Assembly: GCA_949152475.1 (NCBI GenBank)
Contig: OX424558.1
Coordinates: 39,132,651-39,196,650, forward strand
DNA: 64,000 nt
Reading direction: 5' to 3'
Source of the DNA: Terebella lapidaria
Lineage: Eukaryota > Annelida > Polychaeta > Terebellida > Terebellidae
Part shown: positions 46,412-58,654 of the stretch, piece after piece
Layout of the letters: each line of letters starts with the position of its first letter
How positions within the stretch are numbered: position 1 is the first letter of the stretch
Program-made: the position numbers and the translations under genes
Notes under the pieces: model-generated
Told to the model about the DNA's origin: nothing
Databases searched by the model: none
What the model saw: the letters and a program-made list of their open reading frames with translations, nothing else

Positions 46412-47959
46412 TTAGTCGAAGGCTTTAGAGATGTCAAGGAACACAACTCGCACTTCCTTATTTTTATCTAGAGACTCACAAAATACGTGATACAGCTCGA
46501 TTAACTGCGTTACAGTTGAGCTACCTGGTGTGAAACCTGATTGCCACACGGAAATGAGGAAATTTTCCTTGAAATAAATGTATAAGGATCTGAAAACTAA
46601 GCGCTCCATTACTTTGCCGACCGTGCTCAACAGCGATACCGGTCTATAATTAGAAATAATAGCTCTATCATCTTTCTTAAATAGAGGGGTAACGTTCGCG
46701 AGTTTCCAATTATTGGGAAATGTACCAGCAGACATTGACATATTGAAAAGTTCGCTAATACTGGATTTGATTACAGGCGCGGAGACTTTTAACAAACGAG
46801 GACTAATGCCATCAGGACCAATGGCTTTATTTGGGTCTAACGATAGTAAAACCTTTTCAACGTCCTCTTCATCAAATCGTAAGAGGCTCAAACACGAATC
46901 AGTGCGATCTGGATAGTGATCAGGTAATGATACTCCTGTACAATCTAACATAGAAGCTTGAACAAAATATTCGTTGAAAGCGCGCGCTTTTTCCTCATCA
47001 CAATCAATATAAGTTCCACCATATTTCAATGTAGGAATACTGTTCATTGATTTATTCAACAGATTTTTCGTCAGTCCCCACCATTTATTGGGATTTTTTG
47101 TAACATTAGATGCGATGGTGTACAAAAGCTTCTGCTCGTATTTTGCTTTGCATTCCTTGATAGCCGAGAAATATTTATTTCGGCATTCACGAAATAACTG
47201 CCAGGCTTCTGCTGTATTGTCTGATTTTGCTATTCTATGTGCTCTATTCTTGTATCGCTTTAACCTACGCAAATAATTATTATAGAAAGGTTTATCGTGT
47301 GGCCTGATTGTGACCACTTTGTTGGGGATATTTTCGCGAGCAGCAGATATAAAACATTCGGTCCATCTTCGTTCAGCTACATTAATATCATTGGTATTCA
47401 AACAATCGTCCCAGTTTGTGGTACTCAACTTATCGAGAAACCCAACATAATCACCCCTGCTATAGTCCCATATCATTCTAGTATAAGTTGTTCTTTTCTT
47501 CACATGAAATTTCACCCAGGCTGCGACTGTATGATGGTCGTTATATGAAACAGGATCAAGTACATTCACTCTGTTGATCAACCGAGGACAATTAGATATA
47601 ATTTGGTCTAGTTCAGATGCAGCAGTCTGTGTTACCCGAGTCGGCTGGTTAATATGTTTAGAAAGGCCATAAGAATCTATAAAGTTCAGAAGTGAAAGTC
47701 CCTCAGCAGTGTTGGGATCTGCATTGAGATCACCCATTTTAAAATACTTCTTGTCGATGCGTCTATTGTATAAGGAGTGCGTTATTTCAACGAAAGAACG
47801 CTCATTTGCAAATAAAGCACTGCATGGCCTAAAATAAAGAACGGCTTGACTGCATACGTATTTTAAGTCCGTTAAAGAATTCGACATCGTGCCATCGCTA
47901 ATAAAGAACTCCGGCCTTCGGCCGTCGTTCTTTATATTCGCGATGGCACTCCGTCTCAT
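46412..47959 (-). pseudogene. LINE ORF2, endonuclease C-terminus and RT fingers
   Basis: Long open segment with MGDLNADP (endonuclease catalytic Asp/Asn), SYNDHHTVAAWVK (the S-D-H endonuclease end) and the RT start (PDGISPRLLK, FKKDDRAIISNYRPVSLLST, VVFLDISKAFD). It is closed by a TAA at the position following AFD where a lysine codon is usual, a single-base nonsense change. Its first 25 or so residues derive from an inserted 57-bp hairpin. Confidence 0.88.
47891..47947. repeat. 57-bp foldback insert in the LINE
   Basis: GCCATCGCTAATAAAGAAC at 47891-47909 is inverted at 47927-47947 (GTTCTTTATATTCGCGATGGC) around CCGGCCTTCGGCCG. It lies exactly where the LINE endonuclease frame breaks, so it appears to be a tiny MITE or hairpin insertion. 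Confidence 0.75.
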
Positions 47960-47966
47960 TCTTTAA

Positions 47967-48665
47967 CTAGTACATAATGCATTGGTTCAAATTGAAATTG
48001 CACGCCCGTACATAACTATCATGTAAGCAATCCCAGAAATCAACTTGCTCGTCAGTTCTGTATGCAACACAGAGTAATAGTTTGTTGTTTCCCGAGTGTA
48101 CCTCCAGCCACATTTGCTCAACTTGAGCAGACTCTAGGTCGAAGCGGCGTTTTACGACCAAAGCATTCGAGACCCACGCCAGCAAGCCACCACCCCTGCG
48201 ATCGTCTCGACAACGAACAATTGGATCATGGAGACCAGGCATTCTGTAAGTACTAACTCGGTCAGGTGCAACATCACCTGTACTAAGCCATGTTTCACTC
48301 AAAGTGACAATGTCAAAATCATGTATAAGATCCGACTTTATATGGTCTAGCTTGTCCACACAGTGTTTAATACTTCTAATATTTGCATGACACAGCGACA
48401 ATGCACCTGAAACGTGACAGCATGAGTTGATTACAGAGTTGTTTCTAGGACCCGGGTGCAGCTCAATGTTACCAAACCAACTCAGGAGTTTGAATAGCAC
48501 TATTAAAACGAACAACAACAATAATGGACTACCAACTAGGCCAAGTTCAATGTTCGGTGCATATGACCTATCACTCTTGGAAAAACCAAAACAATCTGTG
48601 CCAACACAACACTTCCATTTGAAAGAACCAATTGCAGCTCTGTATTGGTCCAATGAAACTCCCAT
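47967..48665 (-). pseudogene. LINE ORF2, endonuclease N-terminus
   Basis: Starts with a hydrophobic stretch then GNIELHPGPR, a hallmark of CR1/L2-type LINE ORF2 starts. It continues LCHANIRSIKHCVDKLDHIK and DIVTLSETWLS, the endonuclease motifs with the catalytic Asn and Glu, and RRGGGLLAWV. The frame ends at 47967, next to the hairpin insert. Confidence 0.88.
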
Positions 48666-48690
48666 CAGTTATGTGCTTATGAAATGAATG

Positions 48691-50940
48691 AAATGAAATG
48701 ATATATAATGAACAGAACCTGTTAACGCAAGTCCCTGTATGTAAATTCCCGTTTGAACAGGTCTCACATGGAAAATTGCTGCTCAGCAAAATAATCATTT
48801 TTGAAGTACATGTGACTGATAATACAAGGATACACATATGTACAAATGTCTAGCCCTTACACTTGTAATATGATCAAGAGTTTACATATGTTTACGACTA
48901 CAATTTTTAGTCAGTCATTTGTTAACACAATTAAGATGGAAGCAATCGGTATTACATTCTAGATAGATAGCTCCAAAAAGACACATATATTAACGACATA
49001 AGAAGCTGTCTCTAATACGTTCTGATAATATTTCAAATGGAAGCATGATAGGTCCAAAGCAAAAATCTCATGAAACAGTATTTCATGTACAGTTGTAACT
49101 GTTATCAGGCCACCAGGCATGTTTGTTCCAATAATATCATATCTAGTCAGAAGCTAGGTCTGACAATGTAATAACATGTTTAGCACACACAGAAACATAG
49201 TTATGAGATACACAAATGTGTATAGATATATATCTGTACTTTAAGTAAACAATGTTTTTGATCATCTATCAGAACATTATTAGCTCAGAGAGATAATCCC
49301 ATGTCACACTGTTGTTAAGAACTTGTAGACACTTTGTAGATGAAAATACACACATGTTTGAGAATGAAATGCACAATTGTTGCAAGAATCCCTTCAGAGA
49401 ATAAATAGTTGAAAACACACACCACACACACCCATCTACAAACACAATTCCATGCATATATGATACATATAACTGTGTATTTTCAAATGTAACCCTGAAT
49501 GCCAGAATGAGATAAATTCAGCACAATAAAAAGAGTAACACAATGTGGGTACATACAAGGATTGTCTCCAAACAGCACACACACATATCAACATATCATA
49601 CATATCAAAAACTATAAGCACTACATGTCAATAAACTGTCAAATTACTACAACATGATAGCTGTAAGGTACTAAACAAGTCACATGAATTAAAAAACTCA
49701 TTTACTCAGTTGTGACATGATTGTTTGTTCCAATAATATCAGGCTCATAGTAATGATGCGATTTGGAATTTATAAATTCATCTGGACTTAAACATTCACA
49801 TCAGAAAGAAACACTCCCATCAGGAGTTGAGAGGGCTAATCACAGATCAACTTGCTGTTATGACCTTGTAGACTTCATATGAACTCAACATTTGAGAGAC
49901 TCAGAATGAAGTTCACCACACATGGGCTGTATTTCTTACATGTGCACTATAACATTGTTTTACAAATATTACCCTGTGTACCAGATTATGTAATCATGTA
50001 CATATATTTTCAACATTTATCAGCAGGATATATTTTAAAACACTTGTCAGAGATTTCATGCATTCAATAAAAATACCCAAAATTGCTACATGAAAGTTAA
50101 ATGGATACATATAGCCACTTATAATGCATCTGATATTGTTCCTGATATCATAATTCCCCATACTAGTGAGCAGACTTGACCAGCTGAAATATATTAGGAA
50201 TCAGGAATGATACAAACTTAGGTACACAGTTGTAATTGTCTTTTATCATTCAACATGTTTGGTCCAAAAATGTCAGATCCATGTTACATTTATGAAATTG
50301 CAACAAATATGTGGAAGCATTAATCATGTACATGTTCACTGAATAATGATTCTATTTCAGAGTGATGATCATCTTCCTTGATATTGTGCTGTTGATGTAA
50401 ACACCAGGTAGAGTATACATATATTAGAATTGAATTCCCAATTACCAATATAAAAAGAACACAAGCATAGGAATACTTGGAATGTGTGTTCACCACTTAG
50501 CAGTATTATCAGAGATCAGTATGTAGTTTTGATCATGTACATGATCAATATGTGAAAGATAGAAATAAGTGATTACAAATTCACCATGCTGAGTAATGTA
50601 CTTAAGGATTAAATATAATAAATAATATTTAAAATCACTTGTGCTGTATATCATACTTCATACATTTGCAGATGAATTTCAATTTTCTGTTACATGTCTG
50701 ATTTAACACAACTGAGACTGGAGCAACAAGGCTGATACACTCATCAACAGAGTTCTGTTCTAACCTCTTCCAGCAAACTCCCCATCATGTTCTTCCCTTT
50801 CCAGTCTTCCCGACTGTTCATCGGCAAAGATGTGGCTAAAATACGGAAGCGTAATACCGTAATGCTGTAACTCGCCACGGCGAGATTTTCTGGCATGGCG
50901 GTCGTACGCTTCCGTACGAAAATGTGCGGAACTGAGCGAT
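48691..50940. other. AT-rich intergenic DNA
   Basis: Over 2 kb of AT-rich sequence with scattered words such as TGTTTGTTCCAATAATATCA (near 49121 and 49723), suggesting faint old repeats. No gene-like ORF on either strand. Confidence 0.55.
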
Positions 50941-51250
50941 TGAAAAGCCTCCGCCATGTACACGTGCATCGTTTTGTATTCAACCATTTACCAACTACGG
51001 AAGCGTATTGTACGGAAGCGTATTGCTATCAAGTGTGTAAAAATTTGTACCAAGCGTATGCACTGTTGAATTGTAATGATTGCAATGATCATATACTAGT
51101 AGTGAATGATGATTATTGGCTAATGGATTCAACCAAGCCTCCGCCATGTACACGTGCATCGTTTTGTATTCAACCATTTACCAAGCGTATGCACTGTTGA
51201 ATTGTAATGATTGCAATGGTCATATACTAGTAGTGAATGATGATTACTCA
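50941..51250. repeat. Local duplication with TACGGAAGCGTA inverted words
   Basis: CATGTACACGTGCATCGTTT and the following CAACCATTTACCAA occur near 50956 and 51146. GTTGAATTGTAATGATTGCAATG and CATATACTAGTAGTGAATGATGATTA occur near 51064 and 51197. The words TACGGAAGCGTA and TACGCTTCCGTA lie in inverted order around 50840-51025. Non-coding. Confidence 0.75.
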
Positions 51251-51724
51251 GCATGGTGATCACCATATATTTTCATGTCAAAGACATGCCAACCGATTCG
51301 TTAATGAAAAAAATTACAGAGGATTCCATCTATACCCAGACCATTTGTATGTATTTCGAATCAAAATTAATTTATTAAAACTTTCCAATGCTCAATGTCA
51401 CACTTGTGATTGTTTGGAAGAATGGGGGATATCAAAATCAGCCCCCCCCCCCTTCCTGAATGAGAACACTTAAAAGTGTATTGTGATTCGCACATGCTTT
51501 GTGAGAGGGAATAAAACAGAGAAAAATCAAGTTGCCACATATACCAGTATAGAATACAACATAGTTACCAGTTATTCCGTATTTCAAGATCAACACCACC
51601 GAGGAGGGGGATTTACGCTTTGTAACCTCCCCCCGTTCCCTCGCTCCATAAATACCAGAGTATTCCATGGAAACTCGATTTCAAATGAATATAGTTATGG
51701 AGCAAATGAATATAGTTATAAAGC

Positions 51725-52265
51725 TAAAAAAATTAGCCCAAGGGCTAAGAAAGGTTACCGGACAATTTTGGTTCAGGCACCACAGGTGAGATATGACATT
51801 GAGATTTACCAATCAAGGTCAACTTTGTGAACTCCAATGTTACCATTAGATGCGCTGGATACAATTTTGTATACAACGTATATTCATAATACAAATATAT
51901 TGTCTATCTATTTTGTCCGTATTTGTATTTTGTCCGTAAAGGCTAATTTATTTTTTGTAGAATTTGACAGCATGATCTGTCTATTGATTATTATTCGAAC
52001 GAGATGTGTGACGTCAAGGTCATCTGAGGTCAGAGACAAGGTCACCGAAAGACTTCCTCAATATTCATAATATAAACATAACCTATCTACAAGCATTTTG
52101 TCCATCAAGGCCAATTTACACCATTCATGCCCCCGTGACCTTGAGATTTAACCTCCAGGGTCACGTGAGGTCAACGTCAAGGTCACCGAAAGATGCGCTA
52201 TATATGACTTCCTCTATGCTTATAATACAAACCTGAGCCCTATGTACAAGCGTTTTTCCCCATAT
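51725..52265. repeat. Repeat with terminal hairpin and about 128-bp tandem units
   Basis: Starts with the perfect hairpin TTAGCCC-AA-GGGCTAA (51733-51748) then AGAAAGGTTACCGGAC, as at 58662. Two diverged units follow, sharing GTCAAGGTCA, GACAAGGTCACCGAAAGA, CTTCCTC, ATTCATAATA and TACAAGC (51990-52260). No coding potential. Confidence 0.7.
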
Positions 52266-52989
52266 GGCAATTTGTAAATATCGGCCTTTTAGGCCTTTCC
52301 AGCCCACATATTGGGCCTTTTCTTCAATTGAAGGCACTTCATCTTTATAAACAACATCAAGGACCCCAATTAGCATGTTTTGAAACAAAAAATCTCAAAA
52401 CAGATTGGATAATTTTTTTAGAAAACAACCTATAACTAAGTTTTGAGCCTTTTTGGGCAATTTAGGCCATAATTTTGGAGAGCTAGGATCTTGCTTACAA
52501 TTCTTCTATCAAACATAAACACAACACTGCTGTAGTGTAAATCGGTGGAACATTACTGGCAAACTAGTTTAACAACAATTCTGATCTTTAACCGACAGGC
52601 TTGAAGAATATTTCTCCCGAACAAATGCCGCTGACCACAACTGGTGGCTTACTTGCACTGAACAAAACTGATTGTATGAAATACAGTAAAACTGAGTATA
52701 ATATAATACATAGATTACTCCGTACTAGGGGTCAATACTTTACAAAGAGATGCCGCAATCCGTGTGCTCAAAATTTATAATTTTTCCCAGAAGCCAAAGG
52801 GCTCCTATTTTACTCCTATTCAACAATTTTTAGGAGCCAAGTGACTCCTAAAAGCATATTTCAAAATTATTTTACAGATTTCCATTAGCCAATTGGCTCG
52901 TGGGCTCTATTGCCTGGGAGCAAATCTGAAAAGTTAGGAGCCTATGGCTACCCACAATTAATTGGTAATTTTGAGCCCTGGTGTGCATT
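52266..52989. other. Intergenic DNA
   Basis: AT-rich, nothing recognisable. The word AGGAGCC/GGCTCCTA recurs near 52800-52945. Confidence 0.5.
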
Positions 52990-55085
52990 GATCAACGCTC
53001 ATCACTCAGACTGCAACATTGTCACCAAGGATCAGATTTGGAACCAACGGAGCAGCACTACAGCTGAACACGGTGCCAGCAAGGACGAACCCAGATCAGC
53101 AGGGTACTGTCACAGACAAACCACGGATCAACCAGTCCATACCACCCTGACCAACATGTCATCCCTTCCGATGAACCCGAGCTAGCATGTCATTACCACA
53201 GACCGGTTTTCCACTCAATTTGTTGTCAACACATGACCCCACTGAGGGTATTCCCCGAGGACCCCAGAACTGTCATAAACCACCATGAAAAAGACATGAA
53301 CCTTTCCACACTGATTGGCAAAAGAGTCCTGGATCGCCCCGGACGACCCGGGTAGTGATTCTGACTCACATGACTTGGATGGTGGCAGAACATTATGAGC
53401 CCATCATAGAGCCAACACAGACCTGATTCAAGACCAGAAAAAATACCAGTTCTGGATGGCCCGATTCACCAATTCTTCCCTGCTCATCAATGATATGTGG
53501 AAGAGCTATCTATTTTTTCTCAAGTTCACGATGATGCTCAGTTAGTCCGTGAGGGTTTTCATACATTTTTTTTTCATTCCATCAAAAATTTCGCAGTCAA
53601 TGAATCACTGAATGACCTCTGGCCTAGGTCTCAAGTGTTTCAAGTGGGCTCAGAAACGATGAGCTGTTTAGTGAAAAAGAAAATGCTAGTATTCTCAGGA
53701 GCTTAGGAGAATGGTCATGGCTATAGATGTCCGGGGGGGGGGGGGGTGGGAGGGTTATAGTTTTTAGCCCTCAAATACCAACCACCAACACCAAGAACAC
53801 AAATCATAATATTCACAACCTCTTCTGCTTATATTAGTATCATAAATTTGTGATAAAAGTCACAATTGGTTCAATATAAATGTAAATAAAGCACAAAAAG
53901 CAATCAAGTATCATATACACTATGATGTATTGTTATCAATTGCGAAGCAGAGCCTTATATTCATACATGGGGATTGGGGGTGGGAGTGTGTCATACTTTT
54001 AATTGGTTCATACATTTGGTTCATTTGGGGGCGGGGGGGGGGGGGTCAAACTTTAAAAACTCTTCACTCGAAAAATCCATCCAATCCGTCCACCCAGTTA
54101 ATAATGAGCGGTCACTTAAAAGGAGCAAGTATCAAAATGATACTTAAATACTCTGTTTACACTTCAGTTTCTATTAAAACAATCTGAACTTTATCGCATT
54201 TTTTAAATAGTTAAACGTCAGTGGATATTTTGAATTTGTGGTCTTCGCGTGTCCAACATGTCCATTGCTTCGAGTGGGAATCCCATTACACCTGATTCCA
54301 ATTATTATTTATTGGCATATTATATGGGTATGGTATTGACAGCCTTCCGATTTGACGCTGAGGGCAAGAAACAAATCATCCACAAGACATCTATGTCTAG
54401 GATCACGTTCTCAAGGACACTGGAATCTTCTTTTCACTCCAAACCCCACGTTTCAAGCCCTTTTGAAATACTCGGGACCTGGGTCGAAGGTCATTCAGTT
54501 CATTAATTTCTTCCTCACAGACTAACTGGACGCCAGAGCGAACTCGGAGAAACTATGACTCTTCCACATATATATCATTGATGAATCAGGCCATCCTGGA
54601 CTGGTACTTTTCCGGCCTTTCTGTGTTGAATCCATTCTGTGTTGGCTCCGTGATCTGTTCATAAAGTTCGGTGATGATCCGCGATTGTCTATCAATGTCC
54701 TGGCCACAAACGAAGTCATGTACATCCGATTCACTAGCGTCATCCGAGAAGATCCAGGACTATTTTGCAATCCTTGAGGAAATGGTCCATGTTTTGTTCA
54801 TGGCGGTCCTAGATAGTCCTGAGTTCGAGGATTATCCTCAGTGGCCGGAGATCGTGTTGGGAACGTGCTGAGTGGAAAATCGGTCTGTGGTTTTGACATG
54901 ATGGCTCGGGGTCATCGGAAGTGATTTCATGATGGTAAGCATGGTTTGGGCCCGGTGATCCATGGTGAGTCTGTGGTTGATCATCCCGGTTGGCACCGTA
55001 TTTGTAGTAGTGCTGCTGTGTTCTACTAAAGATCCAAAGTTGATCCTTTGTGACAATGTTTCAGTCTGGGGTGCTGAGCGATTAT
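52990..55085. repeat. Large inverted repeat, arms about 520 bp
   Basis: 52990-53510 and 54555-55085 are inverted, diverged copies. For example TCAGACTGCAACATTGTCAC at 53006 pairs with GTGACAATGTTTCAGTCTGG at 55050, CATCAATGATATGTGGAAGAG at 53486 pairs with CTTCCACATATATATCATTG at 54559, and AAAGAGTCCTGGATCG pairs with GATCCAGGACTATTTT. The spacer of about 1 kb has poly-G tracts and no gene. Either a foldback transposon or two opposed fragments of one repeat. Confidence 0.85.
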
Positions 55086-55559
55086 TAATTCACGTCATGA
55101 ATATCTCGACATATCTTGATGTTGGGTGTTCCTGGGGTGGTCCTTTCGGCCAAAGTATCATAATTATCCTGCGCTTTCCTCTATATTCAATAAGGATTAA
55201 AAAGGTGGCAGACGGATTAAATGGCATTCATTTAGTGGGTGAGTAGTATTAGGGCGCAGGGTATGATACTTGGGCCATCTTTTCTAGGATCCAACTTCGG
55301 CGGAACTATAGTTTGACTGATAATTTGACAACATGATAGATTTTGTTGTACAATCCGAGGCACCACCAGTCCATGTTGAGTGGATTGTTTTCACCTAATT
55401 CACTATTTCAACTTTCCGATTTTATCAAAATAACTCAAATTCAAACTCCGACCCCCCCCCCCCCCCCCCACAAGTTCCTTTGAAAATAAAAGTATAACCC
55501 CGCCCCCTCCCGATAATGTTGCAAGTGAAACTGAAACGTGACGACCCCGATCTTGAGCT
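55086..55559. other. Intergenic DNA with long C tract
   Basis: No gene. A C run at about 55450-55469 and a CCCCGCCCCCTCCC patch precede the Gypsy-derived region. Confidence 0.5.
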
Positions 55560-55583
55560 ATCCCACAGATATACAGTGGACAG

Positions 55584-55848
55584 TACATCCTCGACATCGA
55601 TGCCAGTGATACTGGAATAGGGGCAGTCCTGTCCCAGGTACAGGATGGGCAGGAGCGGGTCCTGACCTACCTTAGGCAATGCCTGATAAAAGAAGAAAGA
55701 CGCTACTACGTGACCCGCCGTGAACTCCTGGCAGTAGTCCACTCGGTCCAGCAATGTGAGCAGTATCTGCTGGGAAGAAAGTTCCTGATACGAACAGACC
55801 ATGGTAGTCTTATGTGGTTGATGAATTTTTGTGAACCGCAAGGCAGAT
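55584..55848 (+). pseudogene. Gypsy-type RNase H fragment
   Basis: One frame without a start codon reads DIDASDTGIGAVLSQ, then ERRYYVTRRELLAVV, YLLGRKF and TDHGSLMWL, including the catalytic Asp, Glu and Asp. It ends at an in-frame TAG where the family continues; later family-like residues (VHHRPDK) are readable downstream. Confidence 0.88.
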
Positions 55849-56339
55849 AGCCGGTGAATCGAGGTACTCAGTACCAATATGATGTTCACCACCGACCCGA
55901 CAAAATCCACCAGAATGTGGATGCCCTGTCTGAAATCCTTCAAGTGTATAAATGTGGTGAGCTAGACTGGTAACAGGTAAAATAGATGCCTGAAATTTCC
56001 AGGAGACGTCCAGACAGACCAAGACGAGGAGAAGAAAGAACGGAGCTGCAGAGGCTCGTCCAGTACCGAGCCATCCAAGAGACCTGCCGGGGTCTCCAGG
56101 AAAACAGAGACCCAGGGATAACCCCAGCACTGCCACAGCCGGTACCCCGCCCGGTACCAATCACAGTAAAGCTGCTGTGACTAGTTGGATGCAGCAATAT
56201 ACAATGGTAGAGATATAGGTTACGTAAGAAAATGAGGGCTTGTAATCCGGGATTCAGGGGTTCTGACCAAAAAATCAACCTGCCTTCTGAGAAATGTCCA
56301 GGTCTGAGAAAGCCCTCTATGGTATATGTATGAGGGTGC

Positions 56340-57262
56340 AACTCCGGCTAGTGGAGGGTGTCTTTACTGACGATGGTATTTGGGCCGAGATCTTCAGGCA
56401 GGTCCATGCTGTCCCTACTTGGGGGCACCTTGGTATTCAATGCATGGTGTCAACCATAAGCGTACTTAAATACCACGGTACTTTGGGCTTATAATGGGGC
56501 CGACATTCAACACATGGGTCCAGCAATGTGATGAATGTGCATCTCGAGGTCCCAACCAGCAGAAGATAACTCAGATGCAAAGGTACCTGGTCGGTAGTCC
56601 CATGGAGAGAGTAGCCATGGACATAATGAGGCTATACCGAAAACTACAAATACTGAGGCAATCAGTATGTCCTAGTAGTTGGGGACTACTTTACGAAATG
56701 AATCAAGGCCTATCATTAGCCAAACCAGGAGGCAAAGACGATGGCTGATGTTTTCACGCTTGAATTCGTGGCTCGATACGGAGCCCTGATGGAGATCCAT
56801 ACGAACCAGGGCTGAAACTTCGAGTTGGTCCTTATGAAAGAAGTTTGCTAGCTGATGGGAGTGAGGAAAACCAGGACTACAGCCTTCCGTCCTCAGTCGG
56901 AAGGGTTTGTAGAGAGGTTCAATTGAATCTTGCAAAAAATGATCAGCCTGTGAGTCAATGAAAAGCAGACGTTTTGCGACCGGATGATACCTCTGGTCCT
57001 TACAGCATACCGAGTGGCACCTCAGTACACCACTGGGCAATCGCCCAACATGCTAATGCTTGGACGTGAGGTGATCCTCCCAGTTGATCTGATAGCCGGG
57101 CCCCCGCCTGATGAAGTAAAGTATGAAACGACCAAGTACAGGGCCGAGCTGAGATGTTTTCGCAATGGTGTGAAAGAAATCCAGACAAGAAATGGAGAGA
57201 CAGAAGAAACTGCATTATGGGAGAAGAGCATTTCCCAAACAACAGTGGTATCAGCCCAGTGA
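56340..57262 (+). pseudogene. Gypsy-type integrase, frameshifted
   Basis: Pieces in different frames: HAVPTWGHLG (His-His of the zinc domain, near 56400), WVQQCDECAS (Cys-Cys, 56512), PMERVAMDI (first catalytic Asp, near 56600), then ADVFTLEFVARYG, the second Asp replaced in EIHTNQG, and FVERFN (catalytic Glu, near 56905). The C-terminal core is open at 56984-57262 with PLVLTAYRVAP and LMLGREVILPVDL. Several stops interrupt it. The Asp-to-Asn change in the D,D(35)E set would itself abolish catalysis. Confidence 0.85.
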
Positions 57263-57355
57263 CGCTGTGTGGCTGAACCCCGAAACTGCAAAGAAGATCG
57301 AAAGGACCACGGTTTGTGGTCCGATCTTGCAGTGATGTAACTTACCTGACAGCCG

Positions 57356-57697
57356 ATGCAGGTGGGGGTAGATATGGTAGTGCATTTCGATATGCTCAAA
57401 ATGGTGGCTGGCAGAGAGGAGAAAGGACCTGCAGGAATCATTCCCGAAGATCGGCAAAACGGGCCCAATGGACCAGGTCTTCAGCCGCAGGTGGCAGCAG
57501 AAGCAGCCAGTAAGACCCGGCAAGAGGAGCTGGCTAGGGAGCCAGCATTAGCAGAGCACTTCTATCAGAGGTCTGCTACTACGATCTGTTGTGTCTGCCA
57601 AGTCAAGAAGGGAGGAGCATATAGAGTGCGGCGTCACATCTGTGACGTCCACTACATGTGGTATCCAGGCCAGCTTCCTCCCCAAGAGTCCATCTGA
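57356..57697 (+). pseudogene. Post-integrase segment with C2H2-like knuckle
   Basis: Open frame ending PGQLPPQESI. It contains C-x2-C-x12-H-x4-H (CCVCQVKKGG then RVRRHICDVH), spacing compatible with a zinc finger. It follows the integrase and is likely part of the same element's 3' coding region rather than a host gene. Confidence 0.55.
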
Positions 57698-57953
57698 GAA
57701 CTGATGCGGGTGGGCTGGAAGAAGAAAAAGAGCCATATCCCTATCCTTAGTGTGGTGTCGAACTCTCTAGTGCCAAAAGCTATTCCTGGCACATGCTATA
57801 GTGTCAAAACACAGCGATAGTGTCAAAGTACGAAACTGTCGCTACTGCCTGTTGATCACCCAATGACGAGAACAATAGATTCAGCATTTCAAAAAGGTCC
57901 ACAAGAAACTACGGAAGGAACCGGCCAAATCAGTCCTGTGCGGATGCTCATCT

Positions 57954-58418
57954 TTGCAAAGAACTGATTTCGACCAGAAGAAAAGCGAGGCAAGAACCCC
58001 GGGGGAAGAAGCCCCAAAAACTAAGTCCAACGTTTGGGCAAAAGATGATGAAGCCGCATCCTGTGCCTCCAGCACAGAGCCCAGAGCCAAGTGGACTCGA
58101 CATGCCACCAGGGAACAAAAGGAGAAAGAAGCAACTCTGTCAGAACAGTTGGCTATGTCAGAGTCAACAACCTCCGACGATGACGAAGAGGGGGAGTCCT
58201 TAGATAGTTCTAAAGCCGAGAGTGATCTCGACTACTACCACAAGAAGCTGAACTACAACTTTCCCAACCCTGGACCCAGTGGGTTGGGTACCTCCGGGCT
58301 CCGGCACCAAACAGGTAGCCAGCAAGGTTGTCAGGAAAGCAACGATATCTGCAGCCAGAGTCGGGTCCCTGAAGCCGAACTCAAAATGACCGTCTACCCC
58401 AGCCAGTGGCAAGAGTAA
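57954..58418 (+). pseudogene. Polar, acidic segment 3' of the Gypsy fragment
   Basis: A 154-aa open frame, low-complexity: Lys/Glu-rich, then Ser/Asp/Glu-rich (STTSDDDEEGESLDSSK) and Gly/Pro/Gln-rich. No recognised domain. By position it may be the C-terminal coding part of the retroelement; a host exon is less likely as no splice sites are evident. Confidence 0.4.
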
Positions 58419-58654
58419 TGTGCCAAAAGGTCTTGTGCAGGTGGCGCATGGTGGTTTGTTTGTTTGTTTGTTTATTTCAAACTATATCAACAATAATTAA
58501 AGAATGTACAATATGATAATCGGAACAATGCGATACAGTTTGAGGGCCCATCAAAGACGTATGTCTGTAGAACGATGAGCCCCTGCATAATAATAAACTA
58601 GTAAATAATTGGTTGAACAAGTAAACACAATGATTGGTTGCACAAGTAAACACG

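Larger units (their letters stand above)
45648..48690 (-). mobile_element. 5' part of the CR1-like LINE split by Harbinger
   Basis: Minus-strand LINE coding for an apurinic endonuclease and reverse transcriptase, ending abruptly at the Harbinger terminus. The coding region is decayed (see segments). No ORF1 and no clear 5' boundary were found; coding similarity begins near 48665, so the element may be 5'-truncated. Confidence 0.88.
55560..58440 (+). mobile_element. Decayed Ty3/Gypsy-type retroelement fragment
   Basis: RNase H, integrase and a post-integrase region follow in the order RH-INT, the order of Ty3/Gypsy pol. Protease and reverse transcriptase are not found upstream, where an unrelated inverted repeat begins, and no LTR was identified. 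Multiple stops and frame changes make it inactive. Confidence 0.85.

Noticed and set aside
55403..56341. Minus-strand ORFs of 116-172 aa
   Set aside because: They lie opposite the clear RNase H frame and downstream Gypsy-derived sequence.
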